64,000 nucleotides of DNA from Terriglobales bacterium (GTDB taxonomy: Bacteria > Acidobacteriota > Terriglobia > Terriglobales > Acidobacteriaceae). A model generated the notes under the pieces. The model did not search any database and was not told the DNA's origin. It saw only the letters and a list, made by a program, of their open reading frames with translations. The position numbers were made by a program, and so were the translations under genes. Location: the NCBI GenBank assembly GCA_025934735.1, contig JAICWP010000017.1:1-64000 (forward strand), given 5' to 3'. Below are positions 51,727 to 60,227 of the stretch, piece by piece. Each line of letters opens with the position of its first letter. The first letter of the stretch is position 1.

Positions 51727-53178
51727 ATGGCGACCGCGACCAAGAACCTGACGCGCACCGAAAAAGATTCGCTGGGCACTAAGGAAATTCCTGCTGGCGT
51801 TTACTACGGCATCCAGACCGCGCGGGCGGTGGAAAACTTCCCCATTTCCGGCATGCGCGCCCATCCCACCTTCATTCAGGCTCTGGGCATGATTAAGCAG
51901 GCCGCCGCTGAGTCCAACCAGGAACTCGGACTAGTGGACGAGAAGCGCGCCCGCGCCATCATTCAGGCGGCCAAGGAAGTGCAGCAGGGCAAGTGGGACC
52001 AGGAATTCGTGGTGGACGTTTTCCAGGCAGGCGCCGGAGTCAGCCTGCACATGAACAGCAATGAAGTCATCGCCAACCGCGCTCTGGAGACGCTGGGCGG
52101 CGCACTGGGCGACTACTCCGTGGTTCATCCCAACGATCATGTCAACTACGGGCAAAGCACCAACGATGTGATTCCCACGGCCATGCGCGTGGCGTCTCTC
52201 CTGGAACTGGAGAAACTGTATCCGGTGCTCGACAACCTGGCGGCCGCGTTCGACGCCAAAGGCAAGGAGTTCTGGCACGTCCTGAAGTCGGGGCGCACCC
52301 ACATGCAGGACGCGGTTCCCATGCGCCTGGGGCAGGAATTTGCCGCCTATGCCGGCGCCATCCGCCGCGCCAAGGATTCGATCCGGCAGTCCTCTGAGCT
52401 GTTGCGGGAGTTAGGCCTGGGCGGTTCAGCGGTGGGCACCGGCATCAACACCCATCCCGACTATCGCGAGAAAGCTATCGCCAACCTGGCGCGCATCTCC
52501 GGGCAGAAACTTAAGCCGGTGGACGACATGCGCTACGCCATGAATTCCAACCTGTGCATGGCGGCGGTTTCTTCAGCGCTGCGCAACCTGGCGCTGGAGG
52601 TGATTCGTATCTCGAATGATCTGCGGCTGCTCTCCTCGGGGCCCAACACCGGCTTCGGTGAAATCAATCTGCCGGCGCTGCAGCCCGGCTCCTCCATCAT
52701 GCCAGGCAAAATCAACCCGGTCATCCCGGAACTGGCCGCCATGGTTTCCTTCCAGGTGGTGGGCAACGATGTAGCGGTGGCCATGGCGGTGCAGGCGGGA
52801 CAGTTGGAACTCAACGTCATGATGCCCACCATGGCCTATAGCGTGCTCCAGTCCATCACCATATTGACTAACATGCTGCGCCAGTTCGCCGACCGCTGCG
52901 TAAAGGGCATCACCGCCAACGAGAAAAAGAACGCTTTTTATGCGCAGAGCACAGTGTCCCTGGCCACGGCGCTCAACCCTTACATCGGCTACGCCAAAGC
53001 GGCGGAGATTGCCAAGGAGTCCGTGGCCACCGGGCGTTCTATTATTGAGATTGCCCGCGAGAAGAAGTTGCTGAGTGAGAAAGAAATTGCCGAGATCCTC
53101 GATCCCCAACGCATGACCGAGCCGCAACGCCCGCTGGAAGCCGCCGCCAAACGGGAGGAGATAAAAGCAAAGAAATAG
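51727..53178 (+). CDS. aspA: Aspartate ammonia-lyase
   Basis: 483 aa, fumarase/aspartase superfamily; it deaminates aspartate to fumarate. The signature GSSIMPGKINPV with the catalytic Ser loop, AGVSLHMNSNEVIANRALE, NYGQSTNDVIPTAMR and GRTHMQDAVPMRLGQEF (aspartase-type) are all present. The start is ATG 51727 after AGGAGC. It ends in a Lys-rich tail (REEIKAKK). Confidence 0.92.
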   Translation: MATATKNLTRTEKDSLGTKEIPAGVYYGIQTARAVENFPISGMRAHPTFIQALGMIKQAAAESNQELGLVDEKRARAIIQAAKEVQQGKWDQEFVVDVFQAGAGVSLHMNSNEVIANRALETLGGALGDYSVVHPNDHVNYGQSTNDVIPTAMRVASLLELEKLYPVLDNLAAAFDAKGKEFWHVLKSGRTHMQDAVPMRLGQEFAAYAGAIRRAKDSIRQSSELLRELGLGGSAVGTGINTHPDYREKAIANLARISGQKLKPVDDMRYAMNSNLCMAAVSSALRNLALEVIRISNDLRLLSSGPNTGFGEINLPALQPGSSIMPGKINPVIPELAAMVSFQVVGNDVAVAMAVQAGQLELNVMMPTMAYSVLQSITILTNMLRQFADRCVKGITANEKKNAFYAQSTVSLATALNPYIGYAKAAEIAKESVATGRSIIEIAREKKLLSEKEIAEILDPQRMTEPQRPLEAAAKREEIKAKK

Positions 53179-53225
53179 CTTCAGCTCGCGGCAGATAAAC
53201 CCAGAGATCTCCTAACGCACAAACT

Positions 53226-53292
53226 TGTCATCCTGAGTCGAGGCGCGGGCAAATCAATCCCGCGCCGAGCGAAGGACCTCTACAGTGCAGCC
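53226..53292. repeat. Dispersed intergenic repeat element
   Basis: TTGTCATCCTGAGTCGAGGCGCG followed by GCGCCGAGCGAAGGACCTCTAC is a composite with an internal inverted repeat (GGCGCGGG/CCCGCGCC). This TGTCATCCTGAG...GAAGGACCTC pattern is a common dispersed repeat in acidobacterial genomes. It lies between the convergent aspA and fabH genes. Confidence 0.5.
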
Positions 53293-53400
53293 ACTGTCGC
53301 TACTGCTGGAGGGAGTTCTCTGTACCCGTGCCCTCGACCAAGATGACATTTGTCTCGAATGGAATTTGTCGTTCACCCGCGTTCATCTGCGGCGAAGAAG

Positions 53401-54399
53401 TTAGAAGGCCCAGCGCAGCAGCGTAGCACCCACGGTGAAACCGGCGCCCACCGAGGCCAGCATTACTAGATCGCCTTTCTTCAGCCGGCCCTCCTGGCAC
53501 GCGGTTTCCATGGCCAGAGGAATGGTTCCGGCGGTGGTATTGCCATAGCGGTCAATGTTGATGATCACGCTTTCCTTGCGCAGGCCGAGGCGATCGGCCG
53601 TGGCCGTGATGATGCGCTTGTTGGCCTGGTGCGGAATGAAAGCGTCAATATCGCTTCCCTTCAGGTTATTGCGCGTCAGCAGGCGATCGCAAACCTCGGC
53701 CATCTTGCGCACCGCGTACTTGAACACCGCTTGGCCGTCCTGATGGACAAAGTGCATCTTCTTGTCCACTGTTTCATGGGTGGAAGGATGCAGGCTGCCG
53801 CCACCTGGCATGTAGAGCGCACAACCCCCGGAACCATCCACCTCATGGAGAAAGTCAATAATGCCTTCAGAATCGCCATTGGCAGGTTCCAGCAGGACCG
53901 CGCCGGCGCCGTCACCGAAAATTACGCAGGTGGCGCGGTCGGTGTAGTCAATCACCGACGACATCACGTCGGCGCCGATGACCAGCACGTTTTTGTGCGC
54001 GCCCGTGCACACAAATTGGGCGCCCGCCTGCAGCGCATAGACGAATGCGGAACAGGCGGCGGAGAGGTCGAATCCCCAGGTGCCGACGGCGCCCAGTTTG
54101 TGCTGCACCAGGCAGGCGGTGGAAGGAAAGAACATGTCGGGCGTGACCGTGGCGACGATGATGGCGCCCACATCCTTCGGCTGCACCTGGCGCTGAACCA
54201 ATGCCTTGCGCGCTGCTTCCGCGGCCAGATCGCTGGTCGCCATGCCCTTTTCCACCAGATGGCGCTCGCGGATGCCGGTGCGCTCCATGATCCACTCATC
54301 AGTGGTGTCCACCATCTTTTCCAGGTCTTTATTGCTCAAGACCCGAGGAGGTACGTAGGTGCCCAACGCGGTAATCTTCGCCCGCCGCAGATTGCTCAA
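53401..54399 (-). CDS. fabH: Beta-ketoacyl-ACP synthase III
   Basis: 332 aa, starts fatty-acid synthesis by condensing acetyl-CoA with malonyl-ACP. The catalytic triad is visible: Cys in [12 protein letters not shown] (about 112), His in IPHQANKRI and Asn in [13 protein letters not shown]. The C-terminal [13 protein letters not shown] is normal. The likely start is TTG at 54399 with GGGAGA upstream; the longer open frame to 54501 has no homology. Confidence 0.93.
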   Translation of the reverse strand: MSNLRRAKITALGTYVPPRVLSNKDLEKMVDTTDEWIMERTGIRERHLVEKGMATSDLAAEAARKALVQRQVQPKDVGAIIVATVTPDMFFPSTACLVQHKLGAVGTWGFDLSAACSAFVYALQAGAQFVCTGAHKNVLVIGADVMSSVIDYTDRATCVIFGDGAGAVLLEPANGDSEGIIDFLHEVDGSGGCALYMPGGGSLHPSTHETVDKKMHFVHQDGQAVFKYAVRKMAEVCDRLLTRNNLKGSDIDAFIPHQANKRIITATADRLGLRKESVIINIDRYGNTTAGTIPLAMETACQEGRLKKGDLVMLASVGAGFTVGATLLRWAF

Positions 54400-54699
54400 T
54401 GATTTCTCCCGGAACAGAAGAAGTATTTTGACGGATGGAGGGCAGAATTGTCTAACGCTATCGCGACGGAAACGGCCGCTGCGAACCAAAGCGTTCAGCA
54501 CTCAGCATTCAGTACGTGCACGGTAGACAATTAGCACTTGGCACTTGCCCCTGAACTTCATTGCCGGCTTGAAGAGAATCGTGAATGGCTAAATGCTAAT
54601 CGCTAGCTGCTCCCGGGCTGAGTGCTGACTGCTGATTGCTGAGCGCTTGCCAGATTCGCTAGAAGCCGCGTTTGGGAGAGTACTGGTAAAATAGACTTG
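54400..54699. other. Non-coding stretch with short repeats
   Basis: No gene is seen. It contains repeated CAGCACTCAGCATTCAG and GAGTGCTGACTGCTGATTGCTGAG type segments that could fold together. A TAAAAT box (54687-54692) at the end is probably the -10 of the SRP RNA. Confidence 0.45.
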
Positions 54700-54806
54700 G
54701 TCAGGCATCGGTCCCACGCGACGCAATCCCGCCAACCCCGCCAGGTCCGGAAGGAAGCAACGGTAACGGGCTCGTGCGTGTGCAGTGGGTTCCCGGTGCC
54801 TGACTT
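54700..54806 (+). ncRNA. ffs: Signal recognition particle RNA (4.5S, small bacterial type)
   Basis: The conserved domain IV loop CCAGGTCCGGAAGGAAGCA (54745-54765 region) with downstream ACGGTAAC identifies the SRP RNA. The ends pair (GTCAGGCATCGG with CCGGTGCCTGAC), giving about 105 nt in one long hairpin. It binds Ffh and targets membrane proteins. Confidence 0.93.
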
Positions 54807-54911
54807 CTTAGTTATGGGGCTGACAAGCTGGCTGGCTTTCCTAGCTGGCTAGCATCCTATGTGGCTTCATGGTCTGAAGCCGCGCAGGACGACGACCATT
54901 TCACTGACCAG

Positions 54912-55277
54912 CTATTCCGATGCCCCGGTGCAGGTATCGGAGACTTTATTGATGCTGGCCACGGAGAGGCTGCGTTCCGGACGGCTGAAGCTGCTGGCCG
55001 TCTGCTTTTCCTTGGGCGGGATTCGCTGCTCGAGGTTCCCCGTCACTTCCACTTGCTGGCCGTCAAAGCCGCTCAATTCCTTGTCGCAGCCCGTCAGCCT
55101 GTAAACGAGGTGGTTGTCGTCCACCAGACGGTATTGGCCGACGGCTCCGGTCAAGCAGCCGCGAACCGTCGCTTGGCTCCCATGGGACGCATTCGCAGAA
55201 GGAGTGTTTTGCTGCTGCTGGGCAGCAGCCCACGTCGTCAACACTGCAACTACGGCGAGCAGAAGTATCTTTCTCAT
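54912..55277 (-). CDS. Secreted OB-fold-like hypothetical protein
   Basis: 121 aa. A signal peptide (KILLLAVVAVLTTWAAA) leads to a small beta domain: ATVRGCLTGAVGQYRLVDDN, LVYRLTGCDKELSGFDGQQV, EVTGNLEQ. The GC-L-x-L and EGKxVxVTG-like pattern resembles the secreted DUF5818-type domains abundant in Acidobacteriota. It has a final IxxVSDTC. The ATG at 55277 sits at the signal peptide. Function is unknown. Confidence 0.65.
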   Translation of the reverse strand: MRKILLLAVVAVLTTWAAAQQQQNTPSANASHGSQATVRGCLTGAVGQYRLVDDNHLVYRLTGCDKELSGFDGQQVEVTGNLEQRIPPKEKQTASSFSRPERSLSVASINKVSDTCTGASE

Positions 55278-55364
55278 GGCCGATATTCCGCCATAAAGGT
55301 TAGACACTCCGGCTCAAACTTGCAAGAGCCGGAGTGTGCGGCCGATCAAACATCTTGTTGCGAG

Positions 55365-56585
55365 CTATTCGAAGCGCAGCGCTTCGATGGGATCGAGCCG
55401 TGCCGCTTTGCGCGCCGGATAGAAGCCAAAGAAAACGCCCACGCCGGCGGAGAAGATCACCGCCGCCACAATGGCCAGCGGCGAAACCAGCACCGCCCAG
55501 CCCAGCAGCTTGCTGATAATCAGCGAAGAGCCGACGCCGAATAAAATTCCGGCGGCGCCCCCCATTAGGCTGAGCACCACCGCTTCGATCAGGAACTGGC
55601 GCTGAACGTCCTCTTCGGTCGCGCCAATCGCCATGCGCACGCCGATTTCGCGTGTGCGCTCGGTCACCGACACTAGCATGATGTTCATAATGCCGATGCC
55701 GCCCACGATCAGCGAAACCCCCGCGATCGAGGCGAGCAGCATGGTCATCACCCGCGAAGACTGATCCGCGAGTTGAGCCACGTCAGCCAGGTTACGCACC
55801 ATGAAGTCGTCATCCTGGCCCTGCCGGATGCGGTGCCGGTCGCGCAACAGCCCGGTGATTTCCTGCTGCGCCGCATAGGTGGCGTCCTTGGAAACAGCGG
55901 AGACCACGATGTAGCGCAGCCAGGGCTCGCCCGTGAGCTTCTTCTGCAGCGTGGTAATGGGGACAAAGATCACGTCGTCCTGGTCCTGACCCATGGCGGC
56001 CGACTGCCCCTTCGCGCTGAGCACGCCCACAACTTTGAAGGGCAGCTTGGAGATGCGTACGGTCTGGCCGATGGGGTCCTCGGCGCCAAACAGGTTCTGG
56101 CGCACGCTCGCACCGATCACCGCCACATCCGCGGCGGAGGTCACATCGCTTTCCGTAAATGAAACACCCTCCTGCATCGGCCAGGAACGGATGTCAAAAT
56201 ACTGCGGCTCGGTGCCCTGGACGTTGGTGAACCAGTTGTCGGAACCGAACACAACCTGGGCGGTGGTGGCGCTGCCAGGCGCGGCTTCCTTCACCGCCGG
56301 AGCCTGCTGAACGATGGCCTTCATGTCGTCATACACCAGGGTTTTAGTCTGGCCCCAGCCCAGGCGCAGGCCGCCGCGATTCACCGTGCCGCTGGAAACG
56401 AAAAGCATATTGGAGCCCATGGCGGAAATCTGGTCCTGCACCTGCTTGCTGGCGCCCTGGCCCACGCCCACCATGGCGATGACCGCGCCCACGCCGATGA
56501 TGATGCCCAGCATGGTCAGCGCGGAGCGCATCTTGTTGCGCGATAGAGCCCGCATTGCAATTCGCAAAATGGATATGAGATCCAT
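55365..56585 (-). CDS. MacB-like ABC permease (FtsX family)
   Basis: 406 aa. An N-terminal helix (MRSALTMLGIIIGVGAVIAMV) is followed by a periplasmic MacB_PCD domain (about 45-240) and three C-terminal helices (SLIVGGIGIMNIMLVSVTER; VVLSLMGGAAGILFGVGSSL; VAAVIFSAGVGVFFGFYPAR). The end PARKAARLDPIEALRFE is typical. It works with the ATPase and adaptor upstream as a tripartite efflux or lipoprotein-type exporter using mechanotransmission. The outer-membrane partner is not in the window. Confidence 0.92.
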   Translation of the reverse strand: MDLISILRIAMRALSRNKMRSALTMLGIIIGVGAVIAMVGVGQGASKQVQDQISAMGSNMLFVSSGTVNRGGLRLGWGQTKTLVYDDMKAIVQQAPAVKEAAPGSATTAQVVFGSDNWFTNVQGTEPQYFDIRSWPMQEGVSFTESDVTSAADVAVIGASVRQNLFGAEDPIGQTVRISKLPFKVVGVLSAKGQSAAMGQDQDDVIFVPITTLQKKLTGEPWLRYIVVSAVSKDATYAAQQEITGLLRDRHRIRQGQDDDFMVRNLADVAQLADQSSRVMTMLLASIAGVSLIVGGIGIMNIMLVSVTERTREIGVRMAIGATEEDVQRQFLIEAVVLSLMGGAAGILFGVGSSLIISKLLGWAVLVSPLAIVAAVIFSAGVGVFFGFYPARKAARLDPIEALRFE

Positions 56586-56595
56586 AAACGTCCTC

Positions 56596-57402
56596 TCAGT
56601 CCTCCACCGTGGGCAAGGTCTTCAGCATCTCAGCCGCGCGGGGGCGGTCCTTCACTGGCTCATCGCGGCGGATCTTGCCGTCGCGGAATACGATGGTGCG
56701 CTTGGCGAAGCGGGCAATGTCGGGCTCGTGGGTCACCAGTACAAGGGTGAGCCCGCCTTCATTCAGCGTTTGAAAAATCTGCATGATTTCTACCGAGGTG
56801 CGGCTGTCCAGGTTGCCGGTGGGCTCGTCCGCCAGCAATATGGAGGGCCGGTTCACCAGGGCGCGAGCAATGGCCACGCGCTGCTGCTGGCCGCCGGACA
56901 GCTGCGATGGAAAATGCTCCATGCGGTCGCCTAAGCCCACCAGTTGCAGCGATTCTTTCGCTCGCTGCAGCCGCTCCTCTTTAGGCAGGCGCGCGTACAG
57001 CGTGGGCAGCTCCACGTTTTCCAGAGCGGTGGTGCGCGAGAGCAGGTTGAATCCCTGGAACACGAAGCCCAATTTGCGGTTGCGAATCGCAGCCAGCGCC
57101 TTCTTGTCGAGTTGGGAAACGTCCGTGCCTTCGAGCAGGTAGCGCCCGCTGGAGGGCTTATCCAGGCACCCCAGCAGGTTCATGAAAGTGGACTTGCCGC
57201 TGCCGCTCGCTCCCATGATGGCGACAAACTCCCCGCCGGCAATCTCCACGCTCACCCCGCGCAGGGCGTGCACCTTGTTTTCACCCAGATCGTAGTACTT
57301 GTGCACGTCCTCAACGCGGATTACCGGCTGCTCGAGCGTCAAACCCTGAAGCTCCGCCAGCTTGGTGCGCGTAATCGCTCCGTTTTTAGTCACGGTGGCC
57401 AT
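56596..57402 (-). CDS. MacB/LolD-type ABC ATPase
   Basis: 268 aa with Walker [11 protein letters not shown]-loop FQGFNLLSR, signature LSGGQQQR, Walker [13 protein letters not shown] and H-loop VTHEPD. An N-terminal extension of 25 residues precedes [20 protein letters not shown]. The start overlaps the adaptor stop by one base (TAATG), and the permease follows 10 bp on, so the three genes are one operon. Confidence 0.92.
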   Translation of the reverse strand: MATVTKNGAITRTKLAELQGLTLEQPVIRVEDVHKYYDLGENKVHALRGVSVEIAGGEFVAIMGASGSGKSTFMNLLGCLDKPSSGRYLLEGTDVSQLDKKALAAIRNRKLGFVFQGFNLLSRTTALENVELPTLYARLPKEERLQRAKESLQLVGLGDRMEHFPSQLSGGQQQRVAIARALVNRPSILLADEPTGNLDSRTSVEIMQIFQTLNEGGLTLVLVTHEPDIARFAKRTIVFRDGKIRRDEPVKDRPRAAEMLKTLPTVED

Positions 57403-58742
57403 TAGCGCATCCTCGTCATTCCTGGCGCGAGCCCGCCGGACTTCTGGGTTGTGCTGACCGCGCCCGTGATCAGTTCATCTCCGGGCTGCAGGCTGCCCTT
57501 GAGCAGTTGCGCCACTTCTGTATCCGTGTGGTCGGTGATGCCGGTGCGAACCAGTACCGGCTGCAGGGATTTGTCGCCGGCCAGCTTCCACACCACGCTC
57601 ACGTCGTGGCGTGGTACGTGCGCTGCGGCATTGAGTGAGCTGCCGCTGGCTGCCTTGCTCGCACTTGCAGACCCGCTCGGCGCGGCACTCGACAGCTGAT
57701 GAATCCCGTATTTTTCGTACACCGCCCGCAACTGCTCCGGTTTCATGTCGGGCTTGAAGCGCAGGGCAGTGTTGGGGACCTCAAGCACGTTCTGCGCGGT
57801 GGCTACGGGCACGCTGACGTAAGCCGTCATGCCCGGGAAAAGCTTCATCTGCGGGTTGTCGAAGGCGATCACCGTGTCGTAAGTGACCACGTTCTGCACC
57901 GTCGTGGGGTTCAGGCGTATCTGAACCACCTTCCCACGGAAGGCTTGGTTAGGATAAGCATCCACCGTAAACGTGGTTTCCTGGCCCACTTTGATGTTGC
58001 CCACATCGGACTCATCGGTCTGCGTGTCAACCTGCATCTTGGTGAGATCCTGGGCGATATTGAACAGCGTTGGCGCCTGCAGCGACGCAGCCACGGTCTG
58101 GCCAACGTCCACATTGCGGGCCACAACAATGCCGTCAATGGGAGACCGGATAATGGTGTGGTCCAGGTTGGTTTTGGCCACCTGCACCGCAGCCGCTTTC
58201 AGGTTGACCTGAGCGGCCGCCTGTTTCACCTGCGCCTGGGCGGCAGCTACGGCCGCATTATTGCTATCAGCACTGGCCTTGGCCAGGTCGAATTGCTGGG
58301 CGCTGACAACTCCGTCCTTCACCAGAGCCGCGTTGCGGGCGTAATCCGCCTTGGTTTGCGCTGCCGACGCTTCGGCTTTCGTCAGGTCAGCCTGGGCCGA
58401 GGCCAGGATGGCGCGCGCATTCTGCAGGTCCGCTTCCGCCTGCAGCACCGCTCCCTGGAACAGCGACGGATCTAATAGGGCGATGACCTCGCCTTTTTTC
58501 ACGCGCGAGTTGAAGTCGGCGTTGAGCTTGGAAATGGTCCCCGAAGCCTGGGACCCAACCTGCACCGTCGTCACCGCGTTGATGGTGCCGGTGGCCTGCA
58601 CCACATCATTGATGGTGCCGGTCTGCGCCTTGGCGGTGAAATACTGGGCCTGGTCCTTGCGCCCGAACGTAAAAGCCGCCAGCAGGACGACCAACCCGAT
58701 CGCGGTCAGCGAGAGAAGCCACTTGTTGCGTATGAGCTTCAT
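57402..58742 (-). CDS. MacA-like periplasmic adaptor (membrane fusion protein)
   Basis: 446 aa. An N-terminal helix ([19 protein letters not shown]), a split lipoyl/barrel-sandwich domain ([20 protein letters not shown] and [20 protein letters not shown]), a long alpha-hairpin rich in Ala/Lys/Gln, and a beta-barrel domain. It is first in the efflux operon. About 55 bp upstream of its start lies an exact GTAAA-N5-GTAAA operator, the same as at cpxR/spy, so it is likely controlled by the CpxR-like regulator at 59520. Confidence 0.92.
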   Translation of the reverse strand: MKLIRNKWLLSLTAIGLVVLLAAFTFGRKDQAQYFTAKAQTGTINDVVQATGTINAVTTVQVGSQASGTISKLNADFNSRVKKGEVIALLDPSLFQGAVLQAEADLQNARAILASAQADLTKAEASAAQTKADYARNAALVKDGVVSAQQFDLAKASADSNNAAVAAAQAQVKQAAAQVNLKAAAVQVAKTNLDHTIIRSPIDGIVVARNVDVGQTVAASLQAPTLFNIAQDLTKMQVDTQTDESDVGNIKVGQETTFTVDAYPNQAFRGKVVQIRLNPTTVQNVVTYDTVIAFDNPQMKLFPGMTAYVSVPVATAQNVLEVPNTALRFKPDMKPEQLRAVYEKYGIHQLSSAAPSGSASASKAASGSSLNAAAHVPRHDVSVVWKLAGDKSLQPVLVRTGITDHTDTEVAQLLKGSLQPGDELITGAVSTTQKSGGLAPGMTRMR

Positions 58743-58796
58743 GGAAATGTTCCTTCTTTCTCCTAACCATTTGATCCCTGGGCACTCCCGCCTGGC

Positions 58797-58834
58797 GTAA
58801 AGAGTCAGTCACGACGGGGTAAAAAATTGTAAAG
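58797..58834. promoter_or_regulatory. CpxR-type operator upstream of macA-like operon
   Basis: GTAAA-AAATT-GTAAA at 58819-58833 is an exact CpxR-box pattern. It is preceded at 22 bp by GTAAAGAGTCAGTCA (58797-58811). The same two-part arrangement occurs at 59420-59455. It lies about 55-90 bp upstream of the macA-like ATG at 58742. Confidence 0.7.
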
Positions 58835-58871
58835 ACCAGCCGGCCGGAGGCCATCCAGTCGGCTGCTCCCG

Positions 58872-59360
58872 TTATTGGCCTTGAGGCTGGCTCTGCGAGC
58901 CGCTCCCCAGCCACTTCTGCATGTGCTCCAGCCGGCGTTGCTGCATCTGGTCGAACTTGGTCCGCTGTTCAGGAGTAAGCAGGGTGTAGATCTTGGACTG
59001 CAACTCCTGTCGGGCCACGATCAAATTGGCCAGCGTCTGCCCTTGCTGGTTGGCGATGGCTTGCACCTTGGCCGCGTCGAATTGGCCATTCTGGGTGGCA
59101 GTCAGCATCTGCGCCCGTTGCGAGGCCATTTGCTGCATCAGCCCCTTCAGGGCGGGACGTTGCGCTTCCACCAGTGATTTCACCTGCTGCTGCTGGGCGT
59201 CGTTCAGGTCCAGCGCCCGGGTCAGATGGGCGATGCGCCGGTTCAGGAAGTCACCCCCGTGCCAATGCCCACCCTTGCCGGCCAAACTCTGGCCCAGAGC
59301 GGCAACTCCAACCACCACCAGGAGTGCAGCCAGGCCGACTACAATGCGCTTGCGATTCAT
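58872..59360 (-). CDS. Spy/CpxP-like periplasmic chaperone
   Basis: 162 aa. A signal peptide (RIVVGLAALLVVVGVAALG) precedes an all-helical domain with two LTxxQ-type motifs: ALDLNDAQQQQVKSLV and YTLLTPEQRTKFDQMQQRR. The family acts as stress chaperone or as CpxA inhibitor. It is divergent from the CpxR-like gene, with CpxR boxes between, as in Cpx systems. It has a His/Gly-rich stretch (GKGGHWHGGD) near the N-terminus. Confidence 0.85.
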   Translation of the reverse strand: MNRKRIVVGLAALLVVVGVAALGQSLAGKGGHWHGGDFLNRRIAHLTRALDLNDAQQQQVKSLVEAQRPALKGLMQQMASQRAQMLTATQNGQFDAAKVQAIANQQGQTLANLIVARQELQSKIYTLLTPEQRTKFDQMQQRRLEHMQKWLGSGSQSQPQGQ

Positions 59361-59419
59361 CTAGAAACCTCCATAAAGGTCTTGCTAATTAGGTAAACAC
59401 GGGTGGCAGGCGGGAAGGG

Positions 59420-59455
59420 GTAAAGAGTCGGTCAAAGCCGGTAAATTTTTGTAAA
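59420..59455. promoter_or_regulatory. CpxR-type operator between spy-like and cpxR-like genes
   Basis: GTAAA-TTTTT-GTAAA at 59441-59455 is an exact CpxR-box pattern. It is preceded at 21 bp by GTAAAGAGTCGGTCA (59420-59434). It is near-identical in layout to the site at 58797 and suggests autoregulation plus control of spy. Confidence 0.7.
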
Positions 59456-59461
59456 GAAAGG

Positions 59462-59476
59462 CTTACACTTCTTTAC
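59462..59476 (-). promoter_or_regulatory. Third, inverted CpxR-like half-matched box
   Basis: On the minus strand GTAAA-GAAGT-GTAAG departs from the pattern at one base. It lies 7 bp from the plus-strand box and faces it, about 45 bp before the regulator start. Confidence 0.45.
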
Positions 59477-59519
59477 GTTGCAGGGGCCCGTACTTGATGT
59501 AGAAAAGGAAACGAGGCCA

Positions 59520-60221
59520 ATGGACCGCGTGCTGGTAGTGGATGATGACGTGGAGTTGTGCGAGCTGGTGAAGGAGTTCCTCGAGCCTGAGGGGCTGCAG
59601 GTGGAAGCCGTGCATAACGGCATCCGCGGGCTGGAGCGGGCGCTCACCGGAGAGCACGCGCTGGTGGTGCTCGACGTCATGCTGCCGGGGATGAACGGAC
59701 TTGACGTGCTGCGCAAGTTGCGCGCCTCCTCCTCGGTCCCGGTGCTGCTGCTCACGGCGCGCGGGCAGGACGTGGATCGAATCGTCGGCCTGGAACTGGG
59801 CGCGGACGATTACCTGCCCAAGCCTTTCAACCCGCGCGAACTGGTGGCGCGCATTCGAGCCATTTTGCGGCGCACGCGGAGCGAAGCGGGAGAACGGCAG
59901 ACGCCGCAAACCAGCGTGCACGTGGGCGATGTGGAGCTCAATCCCGCAACGCGCACCGTCCTGCGCGGCGGCGAAGCGGTGGACCTGACCGCGGTCGAGT
60001 TCAACCTGCTCGATGTGCTGCTGCGCGAAGCGGGGCGCGTGGTCACGCGCGATGAACTGGCCAAGATCGCGCTGGGCCGGCTGTTTTCCCCCTACGACCG
60101 CAGCATCGACATGCACATCAGCAAGTTGCGCAAGAAGCTGGGGGAGGACGGCAAAGGAGGGGAACGCATCAAAACCGTACGCGGGGTAGGATACATTTAC
60201 GCCGCGCCTACGGGCGATTGA
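59520..60221 (+). CDS. CpxR-like OmpR-family response regulator
   Basis: 233 aa. A receiver domain (VVDDD at 6-10, phosphoacceptor Asp in LVVLDVMLPGMNG near 50, LLTARG, YLPKPF) is followed by an OmpR-type winged helix (about 135-230; LTAVEFNLLDVLLREAGRVV and KLRKKLGEDG). The ATG at 59520 gives MDRVLVVDDD; the upstream 14 codons lie in the operator region. The cognate kinase follows 6 bp downstream. It should bind the GTAAA-N5-GTAAA sites at 58819 and 59441. Confidence 0.92.
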   Translation: MDRVLVVDDDVELCELVKEFLEPEGLQVEAVHNGIRGLERALTGEHALVVLDVMLPGMNGLDVLRKLRASSSVPVLLLTARGQDVDRIVGLELGADDYLPKPFNPRELVARIRAILRRTRSEAGERQTPQTSVHVGDVELNPATRTVLRGGEAVDLTAVEFNLLDVLLREAGRVVTRDELAKIALGRLFSPYDRSIDMHISKLRKKLGEDGKGGERIKTVRGVGYIYAAPTGD

Positions 60222-60227
60222 AAGGCC

